Below, piece by piece: positions 32,403 through 42,169 of a DNA stretch of 64,000 bases. Made by a program: the position numbers and the translations under genes. The notes under the pieces are model-generated. The model saw only the letters and a program-made list of their open reading frames with translations, ran no database searches and was not told the DNA's origin. Location: positions 1,612,001 to 1,676,000 of the forward strand of contig CAVPMN010000020.1 in NCBI GenBank assembly GCA_963706425.1, given 5' to 3'. Numbering within the stretch: position 1 is the stretch's first letter; the number at the start of each line of letters is the position of its first letter. This stretch comes from CAVPMN01 sp963706425. GTDB taxonomy: Bacteria; Actinomycetota; Acidimicrobiia; Acidimicrobiales; Acidimicrobilacustridaceae.

Positions 32403-34295
32403 ATGCGGTCGCTCTTTCGGCGGCAGGGTAGGGATCGTCGCGAGGCGACCCCGCTCAGTCGCCGCTTCACCTACCGCTACTTGATCGCCGTGACGGCATT
32501 CGTCGCGATGTTCCTCGCGGTCAAGTACGGGGAGGAGCAGACCCTCGATGACCTGCAGCGCAACACCGCGCAGCTCGAGGCCGCCGCCACCCAGCCGGCA
32601 CGCGTCTACCGCATCCTCGAGCTCTCGAACCGGGTGAACGTCGGACCCGGCCGGTCGGACATCTCCCAGATCGTCGGAGAGCTCGAACAGGAGACCGACA
32701 CGCTGCGACTGGTGCAGCGTGCCCTCGCCACGGGTGAGGGCGGCGCAGGTCTACCGCAGTCGACACCCGACCCTGCGCTCTACGACCTCTACTTCGGCAC
32801 CGACACGCGCCTCGACCAGGACGTGCGCGACATCGCCAACGCCGGCCAGCTCGTCGCCGACTTCTCGGCGGCCACCGAGGAGGCGGCCGACGCGCGCACC
32901 GAGCAACTGCGAATCCTCGAGACGAACGTCCCGAGCGCGGCAGCCGAGCTCGAGCGCGCCGTGCGCCTCTACACGGGCGCCACCGATCGCATCATCGAGG
33001 AGCGTCGTGATCAGACGACCCTGCTCCTGCTCGGCGAGACCGCGCTCGTCCTGCTCGTGGTGTTCGGCCTCTTCCGGCCCATGGCGCGCTCGATCCACAT
33101 GGAGACGTCACACCTCGAGGACGCCGAGCGGATCCACCGGGAGAACAACGAGCGCCAGACGTTCCGCAACGACTTGACCAAGGCGCTCGAGGTGACCGAC
33201 AACGAGCCCGAGGTGCTGGCCACCGTCGAGCGCGCGCTCGTCGCGGTCGTCCCCGAGAGCCCGGTCGAGCTGTTGTTGTCGGATGCCAGCCAGGTGCACC
33301 TCCGTCGGGTGGCCGAGCACCCCACCATGGGCGCGGCGCACTGCCCGGTCGACTCCCCGAAGAGCTGCGCGGCGCTGCGCAGCACACAGCGCATGGTCTA
33401 CGAGAGCAGCCGCATGCTGAACGTGTGTCCCAAGCTGCCCGAGCACGGCTCAGCGCCGTGCTCGGCGGTCTGCGTGCCGGTGACCTTCAACGGGCAGGCG
33501 CTCGGCGTGCTGCACGCCACGGGTGCCGACAACCAGCCTCCGAACCAGACGCAGATCGAGCGCCTCACCGTGCTCGCGGCGGAGACGGGCGCCAGGCTCG
33601 GCCATCTGCAGGTGATGAAGATGACCGAGCTGCAGGCCACCACCGACGGCCTGACGGGCCTGTTCAACCGGCGCAGCCTCGAGGCCAAGGCACGCAGCTT
33701 GCTGCTCGACCACGTGCCGTTCAGCATCGCCCTCGCCGACCTCGACGACTTCAAGGACCTCAACGACACCTACGGCCACGAGACCGGCGACCGCGCCCTG
33801 CGCCTGTTCGCCACCAGCCTGCGCCGCCATCTCCGCCCCGACGACATCGCCTCCCGCTACGGCGGCGAGGAGTTCGTCATCCTGCTGCCGAACACGGGCA
33901 TCACCGAGGCCGTCCGAGCCCTCAACCGGCTGCAGGTGGCGATCACCGACGACATCAGCCGTTCGTCGACCGTGCCGTTCACGACGAGCTGGGGGCTCAC
34001 CGACAGCTCGGCGGGCACCACCTTCGCCGAGATCGTGGCGGTCGCCGATCAGGCCCTCTACAGCGCCAAGCGGGCCGGGAAGAACTGCATCGTCGTCGAC
34101 GGCGAGGCGGCTCGGGCGGCCAGCTCGGCGGTCGACAGCGCCCTGTCGGCGGCACCCGTCAGCCACGACGGCACCGATCTGCTCGACGAGATGGACGACC
34201 TCGACGAGATCGACGAGATGGACAACGTCGACCAGAGCCTGGTCGAGCTCGACATCGGCATGCTCTCTGACGGCGTCTACGGGCAGAAGGGCTGA
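32403..34295 (+). CDS. Membrane diguanylate cyclase with GAF domain (GGDEF)
   Basis: A 630-aa protein. A membrane helix near residues 27-43 and a second near 207-225 flank an outside helical sensor of about 160 aa. A GAF domain follows, with several Cys (AHCPVDSPKSCAAL, LNVCPKL, PCSAVCVPV). The GGDEF domain holds the active GGEEF at 487-491 and an inhibitory RxxD site (RPDD, 478-481) five residues before it. The C-terminus is an acidic tail (DEMDDLDEIDEMDNVDQ). It should make cyclic di-GMP from GTP with product inhibition. ATG follows AGGAGAAG. No phosphodiesterase is nearby. Confidence 0.93.
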   Translation: MRSLFRRQGRDRREATPLSRRFTYRYLIAVTAFVAMFLAVKYGEEQTLDDLQRNTAQLEAAATQPARVYRILELSNRVNVGPGRSDISQIVGELEQETDTLRLVQRALATGEGGAGLPQSTPDPALYDLYFGTDTRLDQDVRDIANAGQLVADFSAATEEAADARTEQLRILETNVPSAAAELERAVRLYTGATDRIIEERRDQTTLLLLGETALVLLVVFGLFRPMARSIHMETSHLEDAERIHRENNERQTFRNDLTKALEVTDNEPEVLATVERALVAVVPESPVELLLSDASQVHLRRVAEHPTMGAAHCPVDSPKSCAALRSTQRMVYESSRMLNVCPKLPEHGSAPCSAVCVPVTFNGQALGVLHATGADNQPPNQTQIERLTVLAAETGARLGHLQVMKMTELQATTDGLTGLFNRRSLEAKARSLLLDHVPFSIALADLDDFKDLNDTYGHETGDRALRLFATSLRRHLRPDDIASRYGGEEFVILLPNTGITEAVRALNRLQVAITDDISRSSTVPFTTSWGLTDSSAGTTFAEIVAVADQALYSAKRAGKNCIVVDGEAARAASSAVDSALSAAPVSHDGTDLLDEMDDLDEIDEMDNVDQSLVELDIGMLSDGVYGQKG

Positions 34296-34297
34296 TC

Positions 34298-34319
34298 GAC
34301 CGGCGACCCGTCGTCGGTC
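34298..34319. terminator. Possible hairpin between converging genes
   Basis: GACCGGCGAC and GTCGTCGGTC pair with one mismatch around CC, just after the diguanylate cyclase stop and touching the stop of the methyltransferase gene on the other strand. No T-tract. A weak bidirectional terminator is possible. Confidence 0.35.
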
Positions 34320-35484
34320 AACCGATCTCCCACTGCAGCACCCGGAACGCTCCCAGCCCATCGGCGTCGACCAGGGCCTCGGCTTCTCGGACGCGGCTGC
34401 GGCCCCGGACCGCCTCGAGGTCACCGAGGTGAGCCCGCTCGTGCCAGATGCGCCGGCCCTCGTCGACCAACTCGTCGAGACCATGGCCACGCAGGAACTC
34501 AGCCTGGGGTTGGTCCGAAGACAGCGCCTGCACCCTGGCCAGCTGATCGACGGCCACCTCGCACGTGATGTCCTGGGTGCCGAGCGCGACGAGGGGGCCG
34601 GCCCCTCGGTCGTGACCCCGGAAGGTCCGCAGCCAGTCACGCCAGGGCCGGGTCGCCATCTCGGCGGTCGTCGAGGCGTAGTCGATGACGACCACCCGAC
34701 CGCGCTCCACCAGGCCGAGGGCCTCGTCGATCCAGGTCGCCGCCGGCATCTGGACCGGCACCCGACCGCCCTCGGGTGCCGCAGGCGCGAGGCGATCAGC
34801 GAGACGCGCCAGGTTGTCGGGCGCGGCGACCGGCAGCTCCTCGAGGCCCCGGCCGTCGCCGGACCGCCCGACGCGGATCTCGGACCAGCCGTGCTCAGTG
34901 CGCTCGAGCAGCCGGAACGGCAGGTTGTCGAGCAGTTCGTTGGCCATCACCACCCCCACGAAGGAGATCGCGGGTAGCTCACCGAGCGACACGAAACGCG
35001 GGCCGGTGCCGTGATCGACCGAGCCCGACGGAAGGTCATCGCCGTCGGCCGTCGCGGGCGCGAAGGCGAACTGAGGCGTCGTCAGGGCGAGGATCTGCTC
35101 GTGGCGGGCCCGGAGCGCGGCTGACTGCTCGACGAGCACATAGGTGAGGGCCCCGAGGCAGGCCGGCCCTGCCGCCAGCACCGACCGGGCCAACGTGCCG
35201 GCGCCCGCACCGCCTTCGACGACGACGAACGGATCGGGCCGGCCCAGCTCGTCCCACCAGCGGTCGAGGGCCCGGGCCATCACCGCACCGAAGAGCGGTC
35301 CGACCTCCGGGCTGGTGATGAAGTCGCCCCGGCGACCAGCGGCACCACCGGCGTTGTAGAAGCCGAGCGTCGGCTCGTAGAGCGCGAGAGCCATCACCTC
35401 GTCGAATGGGATGGGGCCGTGACGGTCGATGCGCGCCCCGACCTCGTGCTCGATCGTCTGCGGACCGGACCCATGCTCGGGCAC
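34318..35484 (-). CDS. SAM-dependent methyltransferase of the MidA/NDUFAF7 family
   Basis: A 388-aa protein of the MidA/NDUFAF7 family (Pfam Methyltransf_28). N-terminal LYEPTLGFYNAGGAAGRRGD and FITSPEVGPLFGAVMARAL are diagnostic, the SAM motif is VVEGGAGAGTLARSVL, and NELLDNLPFRLLER follows. In mitochondria NDUFAF7 dimethylates an arginine of the 49-kDa (NuoD) subunit during complex I assembly. This gene starts with GTG 8 bp after nuoN of the 11-subunit operon, so it is almost certainly the last gene of that operon. The NuoD of that operon keeps the target arginine. A complex I assembly role is inference, but strongly suggested by context. Confidence 0.9.
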   Translation of the reverse strand: MPEHGSGPQTIEHEVGARIDRHGPIPFDEVMALALYEPTLGFYNAGGAAGRRGDFITSPEVGPLFGAVMARALDRWWDELGRPDPFVVVEGGAGAGTLARSVLAAGPACLGALTYVLVEQSAALRARHEQILALTTPQFAFAPATADGDDLPSGSVDHGTGPRFVSLGELPAISFVGVVMANELLDNLPFRLLERTEHGWSEIRVGRSGDGRGLEELPVAAPDNLARLADRLAPAAPEGGRVPVQMPAATWIDEALGLVERGRVVVIDYASTTAEMATRPWRDWLRTFRGHDRGAGPLVALGTQDITCEVAVDQLARVQALSSDQPQAEFLRGHGLDELVDEGRRIWHERAHLGDLEAVRGRSRVREAEALVDADGLGAFRVLQWEIG

Positions 35485-35492
35485 GGTCAGGC

Positions 35493-37010
35493 TCAGGGGC
35501 CGAGGCCGACGAGGCTGACGTTCTCGGTCAGGTTGGTGACCAGCGCCGGCAGCACACCGAACGCGATGGTGATCGCCACGGTGATCGCGAGGGCGGCGTT
35601 GAGCGAGACCGGCACGCGGATGGGAGCGACGTCTCCGTCAGGAGCATCCTCCATCCACATCTGCCGCGCGATTCGTGCGTAGTAGAAGAGGGCGATCACC
35701 GAGTTGATGCCGACGATGACCGCCAGCACGTAGCCGACCGTGGTGCCCGGCTCGACCAGGGCGCGGAAGATGGCGAACTTGGCGAACCAGCCGCCGAGAG
35801 GCGGGATGCCGGCCAGCGAGAACAAGAAGATCGTCATCGACACGGCCAGCCCCGGCGCGTACTGGAAGAGGCCACCGAACGAGCTCAGCTCGGCCGACCT
35901 GGTCTTGCGCGCCACAGCCATGATGACGGCGAAGGCGCCGAGGTTCATGGCGGCGTAGATGACCAGGTAGATGATGATCGACTGCAGCGCGGTGACCGCC
36001 GCATCGGCGCTCGCTCCCGCGACGGCGAGCGGCGCCAGCATGTAGCCGGCTTGCGCGACACCGGAGTAGGCCATCATCCGCACCACGTTCGTCTGCCGCA
36101 GGGCGATCAGGTTGCCGACGAACATGGTGACGATCGACAGCACGAAGAACATCGGCTCGTAGATGTCGGCTCCGGTGCTGCCCGAGAAGCCCACGAACAC
36201 GAGGATCAACAGCGCGACGAAGCCGGCGGTCTTCGACGCCACCGCGAGGAACGCGGTGATCGGCGTTGGGGCACCTTCGTAGGTGTCGGGTGCCCAGGTG
36301 TGGAACGGCACCGCCGACACCTTGAACGCGAAGCCGATGACGACGAACACGATGGCCAGGGCGATCATGGGCTCGCCCTGGGGGAGATTGGCCACGTAGC
36401 GGCCGATCTCGGCCACGTTGGTGGTGCCGGTGAGCCCGTAGAGCAGGGACATGCCGTAGAGGAGGATGGCCGAGGCGAACACGCCCATCAGGTAGTACTT
36501 CATGCCCGCCTCGTTGCCCCGCAGATCGCGCTTGCGCCACGCGGCGAGCATGTAGGCGGGGATCGAGAGCAGCTCGAGCGCCACGAAGATCGTGACCAGG
36601 TCGCGCGCCGAGGCCATCACGGTCATGCCGAGCACCGAGCAGAGGATGAGCTGGTAGTACTCGCCCTCCCAGTAGTCGCCCTCGGCGATGTAGTTCGTGG
36701 AGAGCAACACGACCACATAGGCCGTCACGAGGAAGAGGGCCTTCAGCACCAGGGCGAAGTCGTCGACGACATAGGCGCCGCCGAAGAGGAAGCGATCGCT
36801 GCCCTCGTAGGCCAGGGTGGCGATGGGGATGCATGCCGCGAGCAGGCCGATGCCGGCGAGCGACGGCTGGGTCCACTTGTTGCGCTCGCCCCCGAACAGG
36901 TCGAGCATCATGAGCAAGGCGAGGGTGCCCACGAGCACGATCTCGGGGGCGAACGCGTGGAAGTCGAGGGTCGGTGCCTCCCACGTCGTCAGGTCGAGCT
37001 GGGCCAGCAC
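35493..37010 (-). CDS. nuoN: NADH-quinone oxidoreductase subunit N (11-subunit operon)
   Basis: Antiporter-like membrane subunit, 505 aa with about 14 membrane helices. The proton-channel glutamate is in FVALELLSIPAYML and the lysine and histidine helices in FKVSAVPFHTWAPDTYEGAP. It starts with GTG 37010, 7 bp after nuoM. It differs strongly from the second NuoN in this window (505 against 573 aa), so it is not a recent duplicate. The methyltransferase gene follows. Confidence 0.93.
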   Translation of the reverse strand: MLAQLDLTTWEAPTLDFHAFAPEIVLVGTLALLMMLDLFGGERNKWTQPSLAGIGLLAACIPIATLAYEGSDRFLFGGAYVVDDFALVLKALFLVTAYVVVLLSTNYIAEGDYWEGEYYQLILCSVLGMTVMASARDLVTIFVALELLSIPAYMLAAWRKRDLRGNEAGMKYYLMGVFASAILLYGMSLLYGLTGTTNVAEIGRYVANLPQGEPMIALAIVFVVIGFAFKVSAVPFHTWAPDTYEGAPTPITAFLAVASKTAGFVALLILVFVGFSGSTGADIYEPMFFVLSIVTMFVGNLIALRQTNVVRMMAYSGVAQAGYMLAPLAVAGASADAAVTALQSIIIYLVIYAAMNLGAFAVIMAVARKTRSAELSSFGGLFQYAPGLAVSMTIFLFSLAGIPPLGGWFAKFAIFRALVEPGTTVGYVLAVIVGINSVIALFYYARIARQMWMEDAPDGDVAPIRVPVSLNAALAITVAITIAFGVLPALVTNLTENVSLVGLGP

Positions 37011-37017
37011 GGCCGCC

Positions 37018-38577
37018 TCAGCCCCCCAGCCCGCGGAAGGCGACCATCGTCTGCTGCACGGCCTCGTCGGTGACGCCGAAGATCAGGTTGGGGAAGATGC
37101 CCAGCACCACGATGCCGACGAGCATCGGCGTCCAGGCCAACCACTCGGTGAAGGTGACGTCGCGGATGTTGGTGTCATCGGCGAACTCCTCCGTCGGTGT
37201 CCCGAACGCGACCCGTTGGTAGAGCCAGAGCAGGTAGCCCGCGGCGAACACCGTGCCGATGGCGCCGATGACCATGTAGACCCGGAACAGCTGCTCGCTG
37301 AGGTCGCCGGCCGGGTTCCAGGCCGAGAGGATCGCCGGGAACTCACCCCAGAACCCGGCCAGGCCGGGGAGGCCGAGGGACGCCATGGTGGCGAGGCCGA
37401 GGATCCAGCCCATGTGCGGGGCCTGCTTGAGCATGCCGCCGAGCCGGCCGATCTCGAGCGTGTGGTAGCGCTCCTTGGTGGAGCCGGCCACGAAGAAGAG
37501 CATGCCGGTGATGAGGCCGTGGGCCACCATGCCGTAGATGGCGGCGTTGATGCCGAAGTCGGTGAGGGTGGCGATGCCGAGCATCACGAAGCCCATATGG
37601 GCCACCGACGAGAACGCGATGAGACGTTTCATGTCGGTCTGGGCCAGACAACAGAGCGCGCCGTAGATGATGCCGATGACCGCCAGCAGGCCGATCCACG
37701 GCGCCCAGGACTCGGCGGCGTCGGGCAGGATCGGCAGCGCGATGCGCACGAAGCCGTAGGTGCCGAGCTTGAGCAGCACCGCGGCCAGGATCACCGAGCC
37801 GACCGTCGGGGCCTGCGTGTGGGCGTCGGGGAGCCAGGTGTGGAAGGGGAACATCGGCACCTTGATGCCGAACCCGATGAACATGCCGCCGAAGATGAAC
37901 AGCGCCGCCGTAGAGCCGATCCCCCGGGCCGCCTCCGGGAGGATGCGCATGTCGAAGGTGTGTTGCAGGCCGTCGGGCGTCGGCACCTCGTTCGAGAGGA
38001 AGTAGAGGGCCAGGAAGGCCACGATCATGAGGGCCGAGCCGAACAGGGTGTAGAGGAAGAACTTGATCGATGCGTACTGGCGCTGCTCGCCGCCCCAGAC
38101 GCCGATCATGAAGTACATCGGCAGCAGCACGACCTCGAAGAAGACGAAGAAGAGGATGAGGTCCTGTGCGAGGAACGAGCCCACCATGCCCGTCTCGAGA
38201 ATGAGCAGCAGGATGAAGAACGCCTTGGGGTTGCCGGGATCGGGCAAGTGGTTCCACGAGTAGATGACACAGAGCGGCACGACCAACGCAGTCAATGCCA
38301 GCAGCGGCAGCGAGATGCCGTCGAGTCCGACGATGTAGCGGCTGTTGATGAACGGGATCCACTCGTTGTCGACCACGAACTGCAGCTGACGGCTGTCGTC
38401 GTAGTTGAAGTTGGCGAGCAACAGCACCACCACCGCCATCACGCCGCCGCTGGTGATGAGCGCCACCAGCTTGTGCATCTGCTCGTCGCGGCGAGGGATG
38501 ACGAGCATCACGAGGGCGCCCACCAGGGGCAGGAAAATCGCGAGGCTCAGACCCCAGTCGTTCAGGAATTCCTTCAT
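37018..38577 (-). CDS. nuoM: NADH-quinone oxidoreductase subunit M (11-subunit operon)
   Basis: Antiporter-like subunit, 519 aa, second distal proton pump of the membrane arm. The key glutamate is in FFEVVLLPMYFMIGVWGG, the discontinuous helix in KVPMFPFHTWLPDAHTQAPT and the lysine helix in DMKRLIAFSSVAHMGFVMLG. It starts with ATG 38577 (MKEFLNDWGLSLAIFLPL). A 49-bp spacer separates it from nuoL and 7 bp from nuoN. Confidence 0.94.
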   Translation of the reverse strand: MKEFLNDWGLSLAIFLPLVGALVMLVIPRRDEQMHKLVALITSGGVMAVVVLLLANFNYDDSRQLQFVVDNEWIPFINSRYIVGLDGISLPLLALTALVVPLCVIYSWNHLPDPGNPKAFFILLLILETGMVGSFLAQDLILFFVFFEVVLLPMYFMIGVWGGEQRQYASIKFFLYTLFGSALMIVAFLALYFLSNEVPTPDGLQHTFDMRILPEAARGIGSTAALFIFGGMFIGFGIKVPMFPFHTWLPDAHTQAPTVGSVILAAVLLKLGTYGFVRIALPILPDAAESWAPWIGLLAVIGIIYGALCCLAQTDMKRLIAFSSVAHMGFVMLGIATLTDFGINAAIYGMVAHGLITGMLFFVAGSTKERYHTLEIGRLGGMLKQAPHMGWILGLATMASLGLPGLAGFWGEFPAILSAWNPAGDLSEQLFRVYMVIGAIGTVFAAGYLLWLYQRVAFGTPTEEFADDTNIRDVTFTEWLAWTPMLVGIVVLGIFPNLIFGVTDEAVQQTMVAFRGLGG

Positions 38578-38626
38578 CTCAGCTCTCTCGCTTCCGCAGT
38601 GATCAGTGGAGTGCTTCGGCCGGGGA

Positions 38627-40826
38627 TCATTGGAGGGCTACCGCCACGACGAACACGGCGGCCAGGATGGTGGCCGCGGCAAAGAGGATGGCGGCGTACT
38701 GCTGGACCTTGCCGGTCTGCATCTGCCGGAGCACCTGTCCGGACTCATCGGAGAGGTAGCCCGAGCCGTTGACGATGCCGTCGACCACCCGCTGGTCGAC
38801 GTCGCGATAGAGCACGGCCGCCACCACCACCGAGATCTTGGCGGCACCGTTGACGATGGCATCGATGACGTGCTGGTTGAACCAGTAGGAGGCTCGCGCG
38901 ATCGGGCCCTTCACCTCGGCCACGATCACGTCCTCGTAGAGCGTGTCGAGGTAGTACTTGTTCTCGAGCAGCACGTAGCCCTGACGGAACGGCGCTCGAT
39001 GGCTGAGGCCCCGCAGGGGGCTCTTGCCCAGCCAGTAGTACTGGTAGGCGACGAAGATGCCGAGCGCGACGAGGACCGTCGAGGTGAGCGCCAGCAGTAC
39101 GTTGAACGACGCGTGCTCGATCTCGGGGAACGCGAACGTTGGCTCGACGAAGTGCTCGAAACGCGTCGCGTACTCGATCACACCGTCGACCTGGAAGGCC
39201 TTCGGCAGGTTCAGGAAGCCGAAGGTGATACCCCCGAAGGCGAGGATCCACAGGGGGATCGTCATGACACGGGGTGATTCGTGGGGTGTGCCATGGCCGC
39301 GGTACTCGCCGAAGAACGTTAGGTAGAGGGCCCGGGTCATGTAGGCCGCGGTGAGGATGGCGCCGATGGCGCCCATCACGAGCATCAACCAGTAGCCCTG
39401 CTCTTGGCCGCTCGATGCGCCGGCGAGGATCTCGTCCTTCGACCAGAACCCCGCGAATGGCGGGATGCCCATGAGCGCGACGGTGCAGATGGCGAACGTC
39501 CAGAAGGTGGACGGCATGTACTTCTTCAGGCCCCCCATCTTGCGCATGTCGAAGGTGTGGTGCGCCGCGTGGCTCACCGAGCCCGCCGCCAGGAACAGAC
39601 CTGCCTTGAAGAACGCATGGGTGAACAAGTGGAACACGCCGGCCGTCCAGGCCCCGACGCCGAGCGCCATCACCATGTAACCGAGCTGACTGATGGTGGA
39701 GTAGGCCAGCACCTTCTTGATGTCGTTCTGCACGAACGCGAGCGCAGCCCCGGCGAGCAAGGTGACACCACCGATGACGGCGACGTAGTTGATCCAGTTG
39801 TTGCCGATGTTCAGGCCCTCGAAGAACACGGCGTAGAGACGGGCGATCAGATAGACACCGGCCACGACCATGGTGGCGGCGTGGATGAGAGCCGACACCG
39901 GGGTGGGGCCGGCCATGGCGTCGGGCAGCCAGGTGTGGAGGGGGAACTGGCCCGACTTCGAGGTGACCCCGGCGAAGAGGGCGAGCGCGCCCACCAGGAG
40001 CAGGGTCTGGTTGGCGCCGTCGGACAACGCGTACTCATTGATGTGCAACACGTTGAAGCTGGTGGCCCCGGCCGCGAAGAACGTGGCGGTGACACCGATG
40101 AGCAGCCCGACATCGCCCACCCGGTTGGTGAGGAAGGCCTTGAGCGCGGCGTCGCTGTTCTTCTTCTCCTCCCACCAGTGCCCGATGAGCACGAACGAGC
40201 AGACGCCCACCAACTCCCATCCGACGAGCATCTGCATGGTGCTCATGCCGAGCACGTAGAAGAGCATCGATGCCGTGAAGAGGCTGAGGAACGCGTAGTA
40301 GTGCGTGAAGCGCACGTCGCCGTGCAGGTACTCCTTGGAGTAGACGTGCACCAGCAGCGAGATGATCGAGACGGTGACGAGCATCATCGCGGTGAGGCCG
40401 TCGACCAGCGTGCCGACCTCGACCTTGATCTTGCCGCTTTCGAACCAGGTCACGCTGCGCACGACCGGGGGCACCTCTTCGTGCGCCTCGCCTTCCTCGG
40501 CGGCGGGAGCCGCGAGGTTGAGCGGGGCGGCCTGTTCGCCCTCGGCTGCACCGGTGGTGGCGCCGTCGTCGGCGGGCGCCTCCTCGCCGTGCGGTTCACC
40601 CTCGTTCGCTGTGCTCGACCTCCGGCGGATGGTTGACACGGTCGATCCACTGCGTGGCGACACCGAGCGACAAGACCAGGCAGGCGCCGACGGCAGCGAT
40701 GCCGATGCCGGAGGTGACCCGTTCGGGCAGCCGCTTGCCGACGAACAGGATCGTCAGGAACGAGCCCGCCATCACGAGCGGGATGATGAACGCGTTCTCG
40801 AGGAACCAGCCGGCGTGTTGGTCCAT
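38627..40826 (-). CDS. nuoL: NADH-quinone oxidoreductase subunit L (11-subunit operon), one-base insertion, acidic loop insert
   Basis: The largest proton-pumping subunit, about 732 aa after correction. The first part (MDQHAGWFLENAFIIPLVMA) breaks near 40600, where one G is extra on the coding strand (a C run on the plus strand). The next frame continues EPHGEEAPADDGATTG. Channel residues are intact: GWELVGVCSFVLIGHWW, SKSGQFPLHTWLPDAMAG and FVQNDIKKVLAYSTISQLG. The product is longer than the usual 610-650 aa, mainly because of an acidic Ala/Glu loop of about 55 residues after the second membrane helix. The C-terminal lateral helix region is present. Confidence 0.92.
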
Positions 40827-40836
40827 GCGGAAGCTG

Positions 40837-41151
40837 TCAGCCCTTCATGAGATCGACGCCGTCGACGTCGATGCTCTGGCGATTGCGATAGATCATCAGG
40901 ACGATTGCGAGGCCGACGCCCACCTCGGCGGCGGCGATGGCGATGACGAAGAGGGCGAAGACCTGGCCCGAGAGGTTGGCCGGGTCGGTGGCGTGCCACA
41001 TGGCCCCGAAGGCCACCAGGTTGATGTTGACCGAGTTGAGGATGAGCTCGATCGACATCAGCACCAACACGGCATTGCGGCGCGCGAGCACGCCATAGAC
41101 GCCGATGCAGAAGAGGATGGCCCCGAGGAACAGGAACTGGTTGACGAGCAT
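40837..41151 (-). CDS. nuoK: NADH-quinone oxidoreductase subunit K (11-subunit operon)
   Basis: A 104-aa, three-helix subunit homologous to MrpC. Both conserved membrane glutamates are visible, in LMSIELILNSVNINLVAF and FVIAIAAAEVGVGLAIVLM. Its ATG overlaps the nuoJ stop by one base (TGATG), and nuoL follows after 10 bp. Length and motifs are standard. Confidence 0.94.
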   Translation of the reverse strand: MLVNQFLFLGAILFCIGVYGVLARRNAVLVLMSIELILNSVNINLVAFGAMWHATDPANLSGQVFALFVIAIAAAEVGVGLAIVLMIYRNRQSIDVDGVDLMKG

Positions 41152-41669
41152 CAGTCACGCCTCGCAAGGACGATGGCGCCGATCAGCGCACCGAGCAGCA
41201 ACACCGAGACCACCTCGAAGGGCACCAGGTAGGTGGAGAAGATCGAGTCGCTCACCTGACCAGTGGTCTGCACTGCGATCTCGCCGAACTGACGATCCTC
41301 GAAGCCGTCCCAGAGCGTGAAGCCCATGACGGCGAGCAACGTGAGCCCGATGACGATGCCGACGATCTTGGCTTGGTTGCCGTTGTCGAGCTCGTCTGAG
41401 TCGCCCATCGGGGCCCGGGTGAGCATGATGCCGAACAAGAAGAGCACGATGATCGCCCCGATGTAGACGAGCACCTGGGTGATGGCGATGAACTCGGCCG
41501 CCAGCAAGATGAACTGGGCCGCCATGCCGCCAAGCACCACCACCAGCCACAGCGCGGCGTGCACCATGTTCTTGACGGTGACCACCTTGACGGCGGCGAG
41601 CACCATGCCGGCCGCGATCACGTAGAACGCGATGTTCTGGGCCACGAGCAGGTCGGCGAGGACGGTCAT
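41151..41669 (-). CDS. nuoJ: NADH-quinone oxidoreductase subunit J (11-subunit operon)
   Basis: A 172-aa, five-helix subunit next to NuoA and NuoK. The conserved third-helix region reads EFIAITQVLVYIGAIIVLFL, containing the tyrosine and pi-bulge region discussed for complex I gating. The ATG at 41669 overlaps the nuoI stop (ATGA). A longer open frame upstream overlaps nuoI and was rejected. Shorter than the second NuoJ (201 aa), which has an acidic C-terminal tail. Confidence 0.93.
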   Translation of the reverse strand: MTVLADLLVAQNIAFYVIAAGMVLAAVKVVTVKNMVHAALWLVVVLGGMAAQFILLAAEFIAITQVLVYIGAIIVLFLFGIMLTRAPMGDSDELDNGNQAKIVGIVIGLTLLAVMGFTLWDGFEDRQFGEIAVQTTGQVSDSIFSTYLVPFEVVSVLLLGALIGAIVLARRD

Positions 41670-42169
41670 CGCGGCGGCACCTTCTTGACCTTCTGCTCCG
41701 AGCCGCTCTCGTAGGCCTCGAAGTCGGGCACCGTCTCCATCCACTGCGCGAGCCGCTCCTTGTCGTGGAGCAGGTCGGAGATGCGCAGCTCGCTGTACTC
41801 GTACTCAGGGCTCCAGAAGAGGGCCTCGAACGGGCAGACCTCGACGCAGATGCCGCAGAACATGCACAGCGAGTAGTCGATGTCGAACCGGTCGAGCGCG
41901 TTCTTCTGTCGGGGCTTGCCCCCCTCGCGCCGCGGTGGGGCGAGGTACTTGTGGGCCTCGATGTAGATGCACCAGTCGGGGCACTCCCGGGCGCACAGCA
42001 TGCACGCGGTGCAGTTCTCCTCGTGGAGGGCGATGACGCCACGAGCCCGTGGGGTGGGCTCTTCCTTCACATGCGGGTACTGGACGGTGACCGGACCGTC
42101 CTTCAGCGTCTTCACCATCTCGCCGAAGGTGATGCCGAGACCTTTGATCAGACCGGGGACCTTGGGCAT
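41666..42169 (-). CDS. nuoI: NADH-quinone oxidoreductase subunit I (11-subunit operon)
   Basis: The 167-aa ferredoxin-like subunit carrying clusters N6a and N6b. Cys at 53, 56, 59 and 63 (CTACMLCARECP) and at 102, 105, 108 and 112 (CMFCGICVEVCP) provide two [4Fe-4S] sites. In an enzyme without NuoE, NuoF and NuoG, this subunit or NuoB would take electrons from an external donor such as ferredoxin. That idea is inference from known 11-subunit complexes. The start overlaps the nuoH stop (TGATG). Confidence 0.94.
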   Translation of the reverse strand: MPKVPGLIKGLGITFGEMVKTLKDGPVTVQYPHVKEEPTPRARGVIALHEENCTACMLCARECPDWCIYIEAHKYLAPPRREGGKPRQKNALDRFDIDYSLCMFCGICVEVCPFEALFWSPEYEYSELRISDLLHDKERLAQWMETVPDFEAYESGSEQKVKKVPPR

